From positions 64,585,650-64,649,649 of the forward strand of contig CM038469.1 of assembly GCA_021464415.1 (NCBI GenBank): 64,000 bases of DNA, read 5' to 3'. The notes below the pieces were generated by a model that made no database searches, was not told where the DNA came from, and worked only from the letters and a program-made list of their open reading frames with translations. Source of the stretch: Lonicera japonica (Eukaryota; Streptophyta; Magnoliopsida; Dipsacales; Caprifoliaceae). A program made the position numbers and the translations under genes. Below, piece by piece: positions 1 through 10,952 of this stretch (positions are counted from its first letter, which is position 1; every line of letters begins with the position of its first letter).

Positions 1-9
1 AAAAAAATA

Positions 10-293
10 CTCCCTCCATCCCAATTTAATTGTTCACTATTCTATTTTCGGATGTTCCAAAATAATTGTCCATTTTTTATATTTAGCAGGTCATTAATTA
101 CAACACTTTTTATTATTTACAATATTACCCTTTAAACTTCCACCACTTTCTTTATTTTGAATCCCACCACCTTTTTTTATTAGAAGAAAAATAAATAACA
201 TATTTAAAAATAAATATTTTCTCTTAAAATAATTATTATATTTCTTAATTTTTAATTTTTCAAAGTGTGACAATTAAATTGTCACATAGGGAG
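10..293. mobile_element. Stowaway-type MITE (Tc1/mariner family)
   Basis: The element starts CTCCCTCCATCCC and ends in AGGGAG, the terminal inverted repeat typical of plant Stowaway elements. A TA dinucleotide flanks each side (8-9 and 294-295), as expected for the target duplication. It is about 284 bp, AT-rich and non-coding. It lies about 250 bp upstream of the GRAS start codon, so it may form part of that gene's promoter region. Confidence 0.8.
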
Positions 294-375
294 TAATAAT
301 AATAATAATAATCGCATATTTAAAAATGTTTTATATGAAGTATAATATTGAAGGCACATTTAATTTGAGTTACTC

Positions 376-396
376 CCCCTCTCTCTCTCTCCATGG
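376..396 (+). promoter_or_regulatory. CT-rich tract upstream of the GRAS gene
   Basis: A pyrimidine-rich stretch of repeated CT lies about 150 bp before the start codon at 546. Such tracts are common near plant transcription starts and in 5' leaders. No clear TATA box at a standard distance was seen, so the transcription start is not placed. Regulatory role is inference only. Confidence 0.3.
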
Positions 397-545
397 AAGG
401 AGTCTCTCTCAAATTTCACGTCACTTAAATTTTAACCTTCGATCTGTTACACCCCCTCCAGATCGAGTATTCTAATATGTAAAATCAGAGGCATGATCAA
501 TAATAATACAACACCACATCAACCACTTCCACTCCACATTTCATC

Positions 546-2189
546 ATGATCAACACCCCCCCATCCAAATCAATCTACCCTTACTCCTCCTCCATTTCCA
601 CCGCCACCGCCAGCACCAGCACCAGCAGCAACGCCAGCTCCTCTTCCTCATCCACCCACCCCAAACCACCACCACCACCACCACCGGACCATCACCTCGA
701 CTGCCACCTCGCCGGAGCCGGCTACAGGGTCCGCTCCTCCGACCTCCGGCAGGTTACCCACCACCTCGAACATGTCGAAACCGCCATGTGTAATTCCCCC
801 ATCAACCACCTCGTCGTCAACGACGCCGTTCACTACAACCCCTCCGACCTCTCTTCCTGGATAGACTCCGTTCTCTCCGAACTCGACCAACCCCTCGTAC
901 CCGCACATCTCTTGGATCCGGATCTCACTTTCGTCCCCTGCGGGTCCATGGACTACCATGCCCCGCAGCACAATTCTCAGCTGCGAGTGGAGGAAGATTC
1001 CGGTATCAGGTTGGTAAATTTAATGCTGACGTGTGCTGATTATGTCCAGCGTGGCGAGGTCTCATTGGCTGGTTCCTTGGTCGAAGAGTCACGTGTTCTG
1101 CTGGCGCGTGTAAATCACGCGTTTGGTATTTACAAAGTCGCAGCATATTTTATCGACGCGCTGAGCCGCCGGATTTTCAAGCCACCGCCGCCGTCACTGG
1201 GAGGGTCGCTAACCGGCTCAGCTTACGATGAAGAAATTTTATACCACCACTTCTACGAGGCTTGTCCGTACTTGAAGTTTGCTCACTTCACGGCTAATCA
1301 AGCTATTTTAGAAGCATTTGATGGTCATGATTGCGTCCATGTCATTGACTTCAATTTAATGCACGGCTTACAATGGCCGGATCTAATACAAGCCTTGGCT
1401 CTACGGCCCGGTGGGCCCCCTTTGCTTCGTTTAACGGGCATTGGACTCCCGTCACCTGATGGCCGCAATTCTCTTCGCGAAATTGGGCTTCGGCTATCCG
1501 AGCTGGCCCGTTCTGTGAATGTGCGGTTCAATTTTCGAGGCGTGACAGCTTCACGGATTGAAGACGTCAAGCCATGGATGTTACAAGTTAGCCAGAAAGA
1601 AGTGTTAGCTGTGAATTCGATAATGCAGTTCCATAAGTTACTCGGGTCTGATTCGAGCTGTGAAGCCCCAATCGGTTCGGTCCTTAGGTGGATCCGTGGG
1701 TTTAACCCAAAAATCATAACAATTATCGAACAAGAGGCTAACCATAACCAACCTGGGTTTTTGGACCGGTTCACCGAGGCATTGTATTACTATTCGACCA
1801 TTTTTGACTCCTTGGAGGCTGGCTCAATTGGCTTGGCTCAGCTGAGGAAAGGCTTAGCCGAAGTATATATACAAAAAGAGATACGTAACGTGGTATGTTG
1901 CGAAGGGTCGGCTAGGGTGGAGAGGCATGAACCGCTGGCTAAGTGGAGGGATCGGCTTATTGGAGTCGGGTTCAAGCCCGTAAATTTGGGTTCTAATGCA
2001 TTTAAGCAAGCCAGCATGTTGTTGACGCTTTTCTTTGCTGAGGGGTATTGTGTTGAGGAGAATGAAGGGAGCTTGATGCTCGGCTGGCATAGCCGGCCTC
2101 TGATTGCGGCTTCAGCTTGGCAAGTCGAGCCAGTGATAAATCAGCCACTTGGTGTGATAAATAATCATAGTAACAATATAGGGTTCTAG
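546..2189 (+). CDS. GRAS transcriptional regulator of the DELLA branch with a degenerate DELLA motif
   Basis: Intronless 547-aa protein, normal length for DELLA proteins (about 500-630). Residues 13-47 are Ser/Thr-rich then a proline run. The N-terminal regulatory region is recognisable: LDCHLA at 51-56 sits where DELLA proteins carry the DELLA motif, followed by GYRVRSSD (59-66), LEHVE (74-78, normally LExLE) and an intact VHYNP (95-99). The GRAS domain runs from about 153 to the end, with the VHIID motif as VHVID (264-268) and a terminal SAW motif (about 523-525). In this family the N-terminus binds the gibberellin receptor GID1 and the GRAS domain represses growth in the nucleus; gibberellin triggers degradation. 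The usual acidic MKRE-type start is absent. No frameshift or stop is seen. The start is the first ATG of the frame. DELLA-branch membership is well supported; gibberellin response of this copy is uncertain because of the motif changes. Confidence 0.93.
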   Translation: MINTPPSKSIYPYSSSISTATASTSTSSNASSSSSSTHPKPPPPPPPDHHLDCHLAGAGYRVRSSDLRQVTHHLEHVETAMCNSPINHLVVNDAVHYNPSDLSSWIDSVLSELDQPLVPAHLLDPDLTFVPCGSMDYHAPQHNSQLRVEEDSGIRLVNLMLTCADYVQRGEVSLAGSLVEESRVLLARVNHAFGIYKVAAYFIDALSRRIFKPPPPSLGGSLTGSAYDEEILYHHFYEACPYLKFAHFTANQAILEAFDGHDCVHVIDFNLMHGLQWPDLIQALALRPGGPPLLRLTGIGLPSPDGRNSLREIGLRLSELARSVNVRFNFRGVTASRIEDVKPWMLQVSQKEVLAVNSIMQFHKLLGSDSSCEAPIGSVLRWIRGFNPKIITIIEQEANHNQPGFLDRFTEALYYYSTIFDSLEAGSIGLAQLRKGLAEVYIQKEIRNVVCCEGSARVERHEPLAKWRDRLIGVGFKPVNLGSNAFKQASMLLTLFFAEGYCVEENEGSLMLGWHSRPLIAASAWQVEPVINQPLGVINNHSNNIGF

Positions 2190-3205
2190 AGAGAATTCCT
2201 ATCGATTGAGTGAGTTGCTTATTCATAAAACTGCATTTTGAGAAGATCGAGTTGTGAAAATGTAAACTTTTAATATAGAATACCCATAACATAATAATAT
2301 GTTATAAAAAACTTGTAACTGGGCCTATGTTTCACAATTTTCTTCATTAAAATTCAATGAGTTACTGTTACTCTACTTTAGAACAAATTGTTTAATTTGA
2401 CAAATTTTAAGTTATTTATTTGTTCCTGCATCTATATTGGTGGACAGAGAGTGAGTGAGGAATATCTTTTATGTAGGAGATTTTGAAACTATTAATATTT
2501 ACTTGAGAAAACAAATTTCTTGAGCCAAAAATAATTAATGACTTTTTTATTTTTTTATCTTACAAATATGTGGCATAAATAATGAGCTATTGATGTAGGT
2601 ATCCCTAATTAAAGACATGAAATATTGCTTCAAAAATTGTGTTTACCATGTTGTTTTCAAAATTCTTATTCCTAACACATGTATACAATTTTTTCTTTTA
2701 AACATATGATGAGTGTGATAGAGAGAGACGGATCAAATGACCCACTAACTGAGACTTTGTCACTCCTCTGTCTTCTGGCCCACACAGCATACTTTATTCA
2801 ATTCGCTAATTTTTGAGTGGTTTCTTTCATCGTCTGTTTGAGTGTGACTTTTTTTATTTTCCAAAAATGCCTACTTTTTCAAGTTTCAGCAGTGAAAGGG
2901 CCCGAAAAATGATATATTCCGAGTTGAAATTCCAAGCAGAGGAACACTTCTGGCTCTGTGCGATAGAGTTTCATCTTTACCTGTTACATATTATTGTTGA
3001 ACCCATGACTAACAATCGAGAAAAATTAATGAGTTGCTTATAATTTAACAGCTCACGAACTCATGAAGGGCACATTCACCTACACTAACCATTTTTATTT
3101 TATTTTAGGGGACCACTAATTGACATTATAACCGTTGGTCTTATCACTTATAAATAGGATCAAACTTTATCATTAGATCGAGGACATCTGAAATCATATA
3201 TGCCA
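2190..3205. other. AT-rich downstream intergenic DNA
   Basis: This stretch follows the GRAS stop codon and holds the presumed 3' untranslated region, with AATAATA-type polyadenylation-like strings around 2290. The short open frames here lack family features and codon bias. No gene, tRNA or clear transposon was seen. Confidence 0.5.
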
Positions 3206-3213
3206 TTCTTAAA

Positions 3214-4280
3214 GGGGGTAATATTTACACCCCCATTCTTGTCACAAATACCACGATTTATGATTTAATAAAAAACACATTTTAATACTTCACTTTTTTG
3301 TCACAAACACCTTCTCATTTAACCATTACTTAACTTATTTACCTAATGATTAAAACATTAACTTATCTATTTATTCATTTTTAATAAACTAATCTAACAT
3401 TAACCCAAATAATTAAACCTATATCTCCCACTTTTTTCCCCATTCACAATCACATTCCATTGCTTCAAGTAAAATGATAGAGAGAGAAGAGACTCGTTTC
3501 TTTATCATTTAAGCTCTCAAAATCAAGAAATCACAACCAAATCGAAGCACAAACATTATTGGTGGGAAGTTTGAAACTTGGATTATGATAAATAAAAACG
3601 TATTGTTCATGAGATGGTGGAGAAAGAAGAAGTTCAAGAAAAAGTTGATAGTGAAATTCTACTCCAAAATGAAGTCAAAGATGTATTACAATTGTTATTA
3701 TTAGTGTATTAATGTGTATATTAACTTTCATACATCATTCTATAACATTCGAATTAAAACAAAGATATAATTCCAAAACAAAGAATAAAACGGGTTCTGT
3801 TTAGGCTTGACTCGCTTTATATAAGGAGAGTAATCTAGTTATAATTTTTCTCAAATAAGGCAAGTGTGTACAAACACACTTATCCCATGTGAGACGAATA
3901 TGTATTATTAAGCTAGTCACTTACAACACATTCACCTGATGTGGGGTGAATGCGTGTGAATCCACTCACCTGTCATTAGGTGAGTCTAATTTAGAAATAC
4001 TCCAGTATACTTCGCACTTCATTGCTTAATATTAAACGAGTCACTTACAACACATTCACCTGATGTGTGGTGAGTGTGTGCGAATCTACTCACGTGTCAT
4101 TATGTGAGAGACGTAAATGACTTCTTTCTTTTTTAATGTTAAGTAGTTTTATTTTTAATTAATGTTTGTATTAACTTTTAATTTGGTGGAGGGTGTTAGT
4201 GACTAAAAATTGACATGAGGGGGTGTTTGTGACAAAAGTGGTGTTAGTGACAAAATTGGGGGGTGTAAATAATAGCCCCC
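3214..4280. mobile_element. 1.07-kb non-autonomous TIR element (superfamily uncertain)
   Basis: The left end reads GGGGGTAATATTTACACCCC and the reverse complement of the right end reads GGGGGCTATTATTTACACCC; both continue into TTGTCAC(A/T)AA(T/C)ACC, giving about 35 bp of imperfect terminal inverted repeat. Flanks share TCTTAAA exactly (3207-3213 and 4282-4288); extended to 8 bp there is one mismatch, which fits a hAT-like duplication, though a Mutator-like element is possible. No transposase is encoded. Two direct repeats of about 70 bp lie inside at 3914-3985 and 4040-4108. Confidence 0.7.
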
Positions 4281-4548
4281 CTCTTAAAATACTCGTACTC
4301 TTATGTATGTTTGTCCGTGCATGATTAGAGGTGGAAAATAATTAATTAATCATATCATATGTTTGTTACTGGAAAATGATATGATACCTTTATTTTATTC
4401 TACATTTGGTGTAAGGGCGAATACGATATCTTTACCATATTCCACATTTGGTGTAATAATAGATATATATAAGATAGCATGTAAGATTAATAATCTCAAT
4501 AGGCCCTTTTTTTGTTTTTTTAAAATTCAAACCAAAAAAAAATACTTA

Positions 4549-4920
4549 GGGCCTGTTTGGTAGGCATCTATTTTTATTTATTTTTTTCAAATTTTAAAAA
4601 CTCAACTCTATTTTTACACTTCCCAAAATTTATTTCAGTTTACCTTCTCTCTCTAAGAAAACTTTTAAAACACCATAACTTTAAATTCAAAAATCAAAAT
4701 TAAATAAAAAATATATATTTAAAACCTACTCATCAAGATCTATAAAATAAGATCCATTATGACAATTTTTTGAAATTTTTTCATGAGATTTTTTAGTTGG
4801 TTGAAAAAAACTCAAACAAAAACCAAATTTACTTTTCAACATACTTCTAAATTTTACCAAACACCAAATTTTAAAAACTCAACTTAAAAACTTAACTCAA
4901 AACATCAACCAAATATCACC
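4549..4920 (-). mobile_element. PIF/Harbinger-like MITE, copy 1
   Basis: The left end GGGCCTGTTTGGTA pairs with a right end whose reverse complement is GGTGATATTTGGTTGA, and TTA flanks each side (4546-4548 and 4921-4923), the usual Harbinger duplication. Internal blocks, such as the stretch around a doubled CTCA and a run reading TTTTTTCAACCAA on the minus strand, match the elements at 14246-14583 and about 54433-54780; this copy is inverted relative to those two. Confidence 0.65.
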
Positions 4921-4974
4921 TTAGAAATTATAATATTGTTGGAAGGCAGCAACAAGAAAACTAACTCCTCCTCC

Positions 4975-5640
4975 AACCTACATTAGGAGTCTAACACATA
5001 ACACTTGTCTCGCAAAGCAGTGGGCGACACCTTTACCACCATGACGAGTAAAAAGACCATTTACAAGGTCCCAGATTAGGCAACAATCTTATAATATCGT
5101 CTATTACATGCTTAAACGGACTCAAATAACTAGTGTTGTTATTGATTAAATTAATAACAGCTAGAGCGTCTTTTTCAAATATGACATTACGAAAAGGAGT
5201 ACCCACAAAATCAACAGCCACAAGCACTGTAATAGCCTCTACCGAAGACGGGTTAATTTGGACATTAAACTTCTTTTAAAGACCCGTTAGGAATGACCCT
5301 TCCACATAGAGCTACCACACCAACATGAATTGACCGATAATTTGTAAATGTAGCTACATCAAAATTAACCTTTATCCAGTTTCGAGGGGGCTGGCAATGG
5401 TATTAAGACCTGGCTTCGCGGGCATTGGGGGATTTGCTACCCGATACTTTTGAAGGAAATTGGTAGCTAGAGTCGCTATGGCCCTTAGGTCCAGTTCTTT
5501 CATTTCAAAAGCAATTATGTTGCACCAAATTTGCCAAAAGCATACAGCAGATAATTCATTACATTATTTCTTTAAACCATAAAAAAAGCGAACAAATCCT
5601 CCGCACCCCAATTCGCAGTATTAATACAAGAGAAATTCAA
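4975..5640 (-). pseudogene. LINE-type RNase H (RVT_3-like) relic with zinc-binding RT-end remnant
   Basis: Reading the minus strand gives WIKVNFDVATF near 5380, then GVVALCG, FRNVIFEKDALAVINLINNN (about 5200-5140), a HVIDDIIRLLP block, and KGVAHCFARQVL near 4990. This order is that of the RNase H-like domain found at the end of plant LINE polyproteins. Upstream, around 5640-5500, residues such as NWGAED and YAFGKFGAT recall the segment before that domain. Stops and frame changes (for example after KEV near 5270) show it is dead. It could instead be a copied host RNase H-like gene fragment, but the arrangement favours a LINE. Confidence 0.65.
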
Positions 5641-7080
5641 CCCACAATAAAATATGAAATGAGATGCAATTGGGCTTTTTTTCTACAAGAACCGGATAAA
5701 ACTATACCACCCATGTAGGTGGTATTATTTTATCCCGTAATTGCCGAATAACAATAAATTAATTAATTAATTATTAATTCAATTATTCTTATTTCAATCT
5801 TTTTCTTAATTCGTGCTTTTTAAATAATCAAATTTACTAATGAAGATCCCATATAACCCAAAAGTATGGTTTCTCAATTCATAAAATTTCATCAATGTTG
5901 TATTTTTGTTTTTCTTTTATTTTGAAGAAATTTATACAAAACTTTACTCTCTCTCTCTCTCTATATCTCTCCCTTTTAAAAAAAAGTCTAAGTCTCTTAT
6001 TTGGAAAACCTACAAATCGAAAACTTTATTTAATTCTTATGAATAAAATAAAAAGTGCATTATAAAGTAAAGCTTATGAATATAATATACACTTATTTTT
6101 AAATATTAAAAGAAAGGATTTTTATTAATCTTATATGATTTTCACAAGGAAAAAATTCATATGAAAAAAATAAGGAAAAATCTTTTTGTGGACAAAAACT
6201 AAGATGGCCTATATTTTTTTATAAAAACAAGTTGTGTTATATTGTATCATATCCGAATTTTTTATTCAGGACTGCATTAAACGCACAATTTATATAATAT
6301 TTTCCCAACTAGTTCTTATCCAATCTCATCCTGTGTAATTCTTATTCGACTGATTCATATATATACTATCGATTATATCCCACATAATTTATATTTGACT
6401 AATTATAACTTTTATCCTATCCAACATTTATTCTATCATAACCTACTTTTCTATCTAGTGCGCTAAACATAACCTTATTTTCATATAGTCAATAAAACCA
6501 TCTATCTCACATTACTGGGATGGTTGTAAACCAAATTGATCTGGAGGAAACACCATTACAATTTTTTTTATTTTCTGATAAGATTGTGTTTGTTTATCAA
6601 TTTATTTGTGAGTAACTTTTGCTAACCTTAAAAGTAATATTTGATTACCTATTTTTTTTAAGTAATTATACTAAAATCTACCATGATATAATTAAATGAT
6701 ACCTAAATCCATAATACCGAAACTTATAATTCTTAGCTTTTAAAAGGAAAATGAATTTCAAGGAAAGTAAAAATAAATTCAAAGGAAAAAAAATAGTGCA
6801 ATCAAACACAAAAAAATCGAAGATATGAATCATTGCATGCCAAATGACATGTTTTTTGTAATACTCCGTAATGTATTTGGTGTAAATCAGACACGTATTA
6901 ACCTTAATTAAGTAAAAATTTTGAAGAGTTTAAGAATCTTGATTAATTATGAACCAAATTATAAAACTTCATAAGTTTAGTATGGATTAAAATGTAAAGT
7001 TGTAAAAGTTCAAGGATAACATAATAAAGTTATGAAACTTCAAGGTAAATTATCGTAATTAAGCTAACCACCGACCTAGT
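5641..7080. other. AT-rich intergenic DNA without recognised genes
   Basis: No frame with family features was found. There is a CT microsatellite near 5947-5963 and repeated short A/T tracts. The sequence looks like aged, diverged repeat DNA. Confidence 0.5.
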
Positions 7081-7086
7081 CTCATA

Positions 7087-7890
7087 TGAAAATATAGGTT
7101 AGTTCTCCGCAGTGGAATAGAGCGAGAAGCTCGGTTTGCTTTGTATTGAGATAACTGAGTAACTATTACAAACTCACAAAATCTCTCTAACTGTTCTATC
7201 ATTACAAAATTACAATAGGAGTATCATTCGAGCTACACGAGTTCTATATTCCTTATATTTGGATCTCTATCGTGTGTTATATAGGTCTATTTTTCTCTAT
7301 TTCTTTTGGCTGCTCACTGTTGGCTACTTAAATGCTAGATTCTCTCTTGCTGTAGTTAATTCTTGGTTGCTGTTCAGTTAGTTTAGAGAAGTAAATGTTT
7401 GTTTTATATATGAGACATATGAGACGTGTGAAGGGAGCTTTGTGGAGCAGTCCAAGGCCATCCCTCACTCCCATCAACCCTGATTTTGCCTCCCAAAGGA
7501 TTCCAGTGCATTAAATGCAGTGGGTATGCATTTAATGAATGTGATGGAGGTTCTACAGGTGTCTAGCGGAGTTGGTAACAGTCGCCCATACTGTTTGTGT
7601 CTTTTCTGACGTAGTGGTTGACCAGGGAGCTCGGAGCTCGCTGGGAGAGTTTTGTCTTCTGAGTTCCGCAATCCATTACTCGAGGACAATCCTCCAGACT
7701 GGAAAAATCGTTGGTTGGAGCTCTGGCTCCTGAATAACTCCTGACCAGAGCTCCCAAACCCTGTTTCCTGAAGAGTAGCAATGCCACTGACGTAAGAAGC
7801 CACGTGTCTGCTCGTGATTAGCGGAGTAAATTAGGTAACTAATTTGTAACATCATTAATTAATTAATGGTTGGTGATAACCAAACACATG
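7087..7890 (-). mobile_element. Probable solo LTR of a retrotransposon (minus orientation)
   Basis: This block is more GC-rich than its surroundings. On the minus strand it has a promoter-like TATATAAA (complement of 7403-7410) followed by about 320 bp ending in GAGAACTAACCTATATTTTCA, an arrangement like U3-R-U5. Both edges are flanked by TTCATATG (around 7080-7087 and 7891-7898 when read on the minus strand), consistent with a target duplication overlapping the ends. No gag or pol is adjacent. Exact ends are uncertain. The small open frames inside have no family features. Confidence 0.5.
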
Positions 7891-8045
7891 CATATGAATA
7901 ATAATTATAAATTTTAAAATTATAATACAGAGTTCTACACCCTAAATGTTTATTGAATTGTTTAAAATTAATGGGTGATTAAACTTACATCATATGGGAT
8001 TAGACATGCATTATTATTATGTCAACCCGGTGGTTTGGTTATATC

Positions 8046-8395
8046 AAAACTCTCTCTATGGCCTATATGGTCCGGATATATATCTCTTGCGGGAGCTTAT
8101 ATCTCTCGTATATTTTTATTGAAAGCTTTTTATACTTATGATGATATATTATTGGATATGGTACAATCTCGATTGATTTGCCAAAGGTGATTAACTGGTA
8201 TCGTTGATATATTTATGGTCTTAAGATAATGAAGGAAATTAGGTATGGCTAGTATTTGTTGGTATGAAAATAGGCAGGGCTCGGAGCCCTTGGGTTAAAA
8301 ATCCCTAAACAAACAGCAAAGATCGTACGATCTAGACAACAACAAGATACTAGCAATTAATTTCATGAAATGAATGTGGTCCAAATCTTTATACG
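8046..8395. repeat. Diverged direct duplication, left copy
   Basis: The segment from TCTCTCGTATATTTTTATTG to GTGGTCCAAATC recurs at 9680-10065. Shared landmarks are GAAAGCTTTT, GGCTAGTATTTGTTGGTATG, GAAAATAGGCA, TCTAGACAACAACAAGA and the closing GTGGTCCAAATC. The copies differ by many small indels, so the duplication is old. The left copy also holds a GGGCTCGGAGCCC near-palindrome at about 8277. Confidence 0.6.
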
Positions 8396-8879
8396 TTTGA
8401 TACCTGAGAGAGACATATTTATTTTGAAAATGGGAGTTGCTTTGCTATTATTATTATTATAATATGGTTCGGAACTACGTTACGAATCTTTTGGGACAGG
8501 CACCCAATTATTATTATTATTTGATTTGGTTCAGTCTCTTAATTGGATCATTATTATCTATGATTCGGTTTATTTCTTGGTGTTGGTTAGATATCTTACA
8601 ATTATATTTAATGATAGTTTTCAGAATATGTGGTCAAATCTTTTCTATATAATTATTGAATTTATTAAACAATATTTTGATCAGACTCGAGTTGTGATAT
8701 TCATTGGTAGACAATGTTATTATTATTATTAAATCAGAGTCGGCTCGGTAGTTATTCTTTTGGAAACTGTTTTTTATTATTATTTTTGTACATTGTTTGA
8801 TGGTAAACGTGATTAGGCCCATTAAATTACTTTAGATTCGGTTCGGCTTCAATTTTCTTGGTGTGGACATGTAAAGTAA

Positions 8880-9450
8880 TTATACTTCCGTTTTAAGTAT
8901 CATCATCTGATTTATTTGTATCAAGATGGTGTTCTAAATTGCAAGTTATTAGTTAAAATTGATTTGTATTAAAACTGTCTAAATGTTTTAAATGTCTTCA
9001 TTACAGTATTATCCCCCAATTAAGGGGGTTGTTACATTTTTTCACCTGAGCTCACCCCATTTTTACTAATCAAAAGGTACAAAATTAAACTGATGAAGAA
9101 GAAATAAGAATGACTTAGGGATTGCTAGCCCTAGATTCTCTGATCTCCAACTATTTTTTGTGTAAAATATGTTTAAATGGTAAGCCACTCTAGCCTAAAA
9201 CTTTAGATATTTAGGCACATCTTCTAGATGATTTCGTATTCTTTTCATGTTTGTATTATACTTCCGTTTTATAGTATCATCATCTGATCTATATGAGTAT
9301 CAAATGGTTGTTTGACACATGTTATATGATTTACCATAATTTATTATTTATATTAAACCCAATTTAACTAGTCTAAATTGGGTTAATAATGCTCTATGTC
9401 TTCATTACAAGTATTATTCTGTTAATTAAAGTGGGGGTGTTACATTTTTT
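8880..9450. repeat. Two diverged direct repeats (about 8880-9050 and 9235-9450)
   Basis: Both begin TTATACTTCCGTTTTA, continue through a run of ATCATCATCTGAT, contain TGTCTTCATTACA and end in a GGGTTGTTACATTTTTTCACCT or GGGTGTTACATTTTTTCACC string. They lie between the two copies of the larger 8.0/9.7-kb duplication, so the region looks like nested or serial local duplications. ATT-repeat stubs occur at 8446-8460, 8508-8520 and 8718-8731. No coding capacity was seen. Confidence 0.55.
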
Positions 9451-9679
9451 CACCTAATAAATCAAACAAAAGTAAACATGAATGTGATTAAAAATTATAG
9501 AAATGATGATGGGCTTGGACAATTGTAGCCCAAATTCTAATAGCATCTCCAACAAAATATTCAATATCAAAAATTTTTTTAAGCTCTATGCATAAAATGA
9601 CTTTATGCAAATAGCTTTTACTGGTTCAAATGAATGTGTAAAATACACAAAATTTATACTGCCACATTGGAGCTTTTAT

Positions 9680-10065
9680 CTCTCAATATTTTATTGAAAG
9701 CTTTTAAAACGTATACTTTTAATGATGTCATATATTTTTATTATATGGTATCTAAATATCTCATCAAGATTTGCAACAAAGGTCAAGATTAACGTATCAA
9801 TTTGTTAATATATTTATGTCCTAAGAAAAAATAATTGAAGGAAATTAATGGCTAGTATTTGTTGGTATGAAAATAGGCATAATTATCTACTGGTTCATTC
9901 AAGATTTACCCTAAAGTTTACAAAATCGTACCATTGGAGCATTTTGTCTAAACACTTTATGTTTTGTGCGAATTTCCGAAAAGTGTCTAGACAACAACAA
10001 GACTCTTAGCCTCCTTTTCTAATTATATTTACATTGATATTGGTGAACATGTGGTCCAAATCTTT
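9680..10065. repeat. Diverged direct duplication, right copy
   Basis: This is the partner of 8046-8395, with the same order of landmarks from TCTCTC(A)ATATTTTATTG to GTGGTCCAAATC. It has an additional insertion around 9890-9990. No gene is seen in either copy. Confidence 0.6.
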
Positions 10066-10769
10066 TTTGTCATTTACATATATTATGTAACTCTAATTCT
10101 AAAATCCTATTAATAAAAGAAGGGATTGTCATTTGAAGGGATATTATAGGAAGTCTGATCTTGTTATAAAATATTGTATAATTGGGGGTAGAGAGAGAAA
10201 GTCCAAGAACTTTTCTTTTACCTTAACTTTTTTTTTCCTTTGAGTTAATACAATCAAATACACAAATGGATGGCGTACTGTCATAATAACAAGTGTTATC
10301 TAAGGAATTTACCATACAAAAAAACTCTTGCCTCCTTTTCTATTTATTATTACTCCATTGATTTGCTTTCAGTATCTCTTGATTATTACCCCCATTATTT
10401 ATTATTTACTATGATTTTCTACTTCAATATTTCTTGTGCATGTCATCATGGTATAATAATTTTTTTTTTTGATACTATGGAACAAGTTTACCTTCCCCCT
10501 GCAATAAGCATATTTACCAAGTTTCAATTTCCACCGTTCCTCCTTTTATTTGATTCTAAATTGAACGTTATTTAGTCTTACCCCCACTCCCTCTTTCTTT
10601 TGAATCTATCAATTGTGTTTATAAAAAATTAAGTATTCTGCTAATTATGTTTTATATTATCGTCTAAACTATATGCATTTTTGTGAGTCTCATTTTTAGT
10701 CTAAACAAATAAAATCAGGAGAAACTAAAAAGAGATGCCATTTAGCGGCCGACAATATTATACACTATA

Positions 10770-10952
10770 TGACATATGATGTATCGGAGCAGGGAAGAAG
10801 AGTCTTCCACCTACATGATGTGCCGTGGAAAGCATTTTTATAGTGGCACAACACATGATATGTCGTGTAAGGGCTTCGAAATTGAAAAAAAGATGCCACG
10901 ACACATGGTGTGTTTTTTGAAGCATTTCCTCGCACAACACATTGTTTGTCTT
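10770..10952. repeat. Array of decayed short palindromes (array 1)
   Basis: About five units spaced 35-50 bp carry degenerate forms of a palindrome with arms like CACGACATAT and ATATGTCGTG: near 10772, 10811, 10846, 10896 and 10931. Best preserved is ACACATGATATGTCGTG near 10850. Units are separated by dissimilar A/T-rich spacers. The same motif, better preserved, forms array 2 at 38613-38810. An 86-codon frame passes through the array but appears to be a by-product of the repeats. Confidence 0.6.

Noticed and set aside
4363..4563. 66-codon frame with a repeated YSTFGV phrase
   Set aside because: A small A/T-rich duplication explains the repeat; no domain, start context or neighbour supports a gene.
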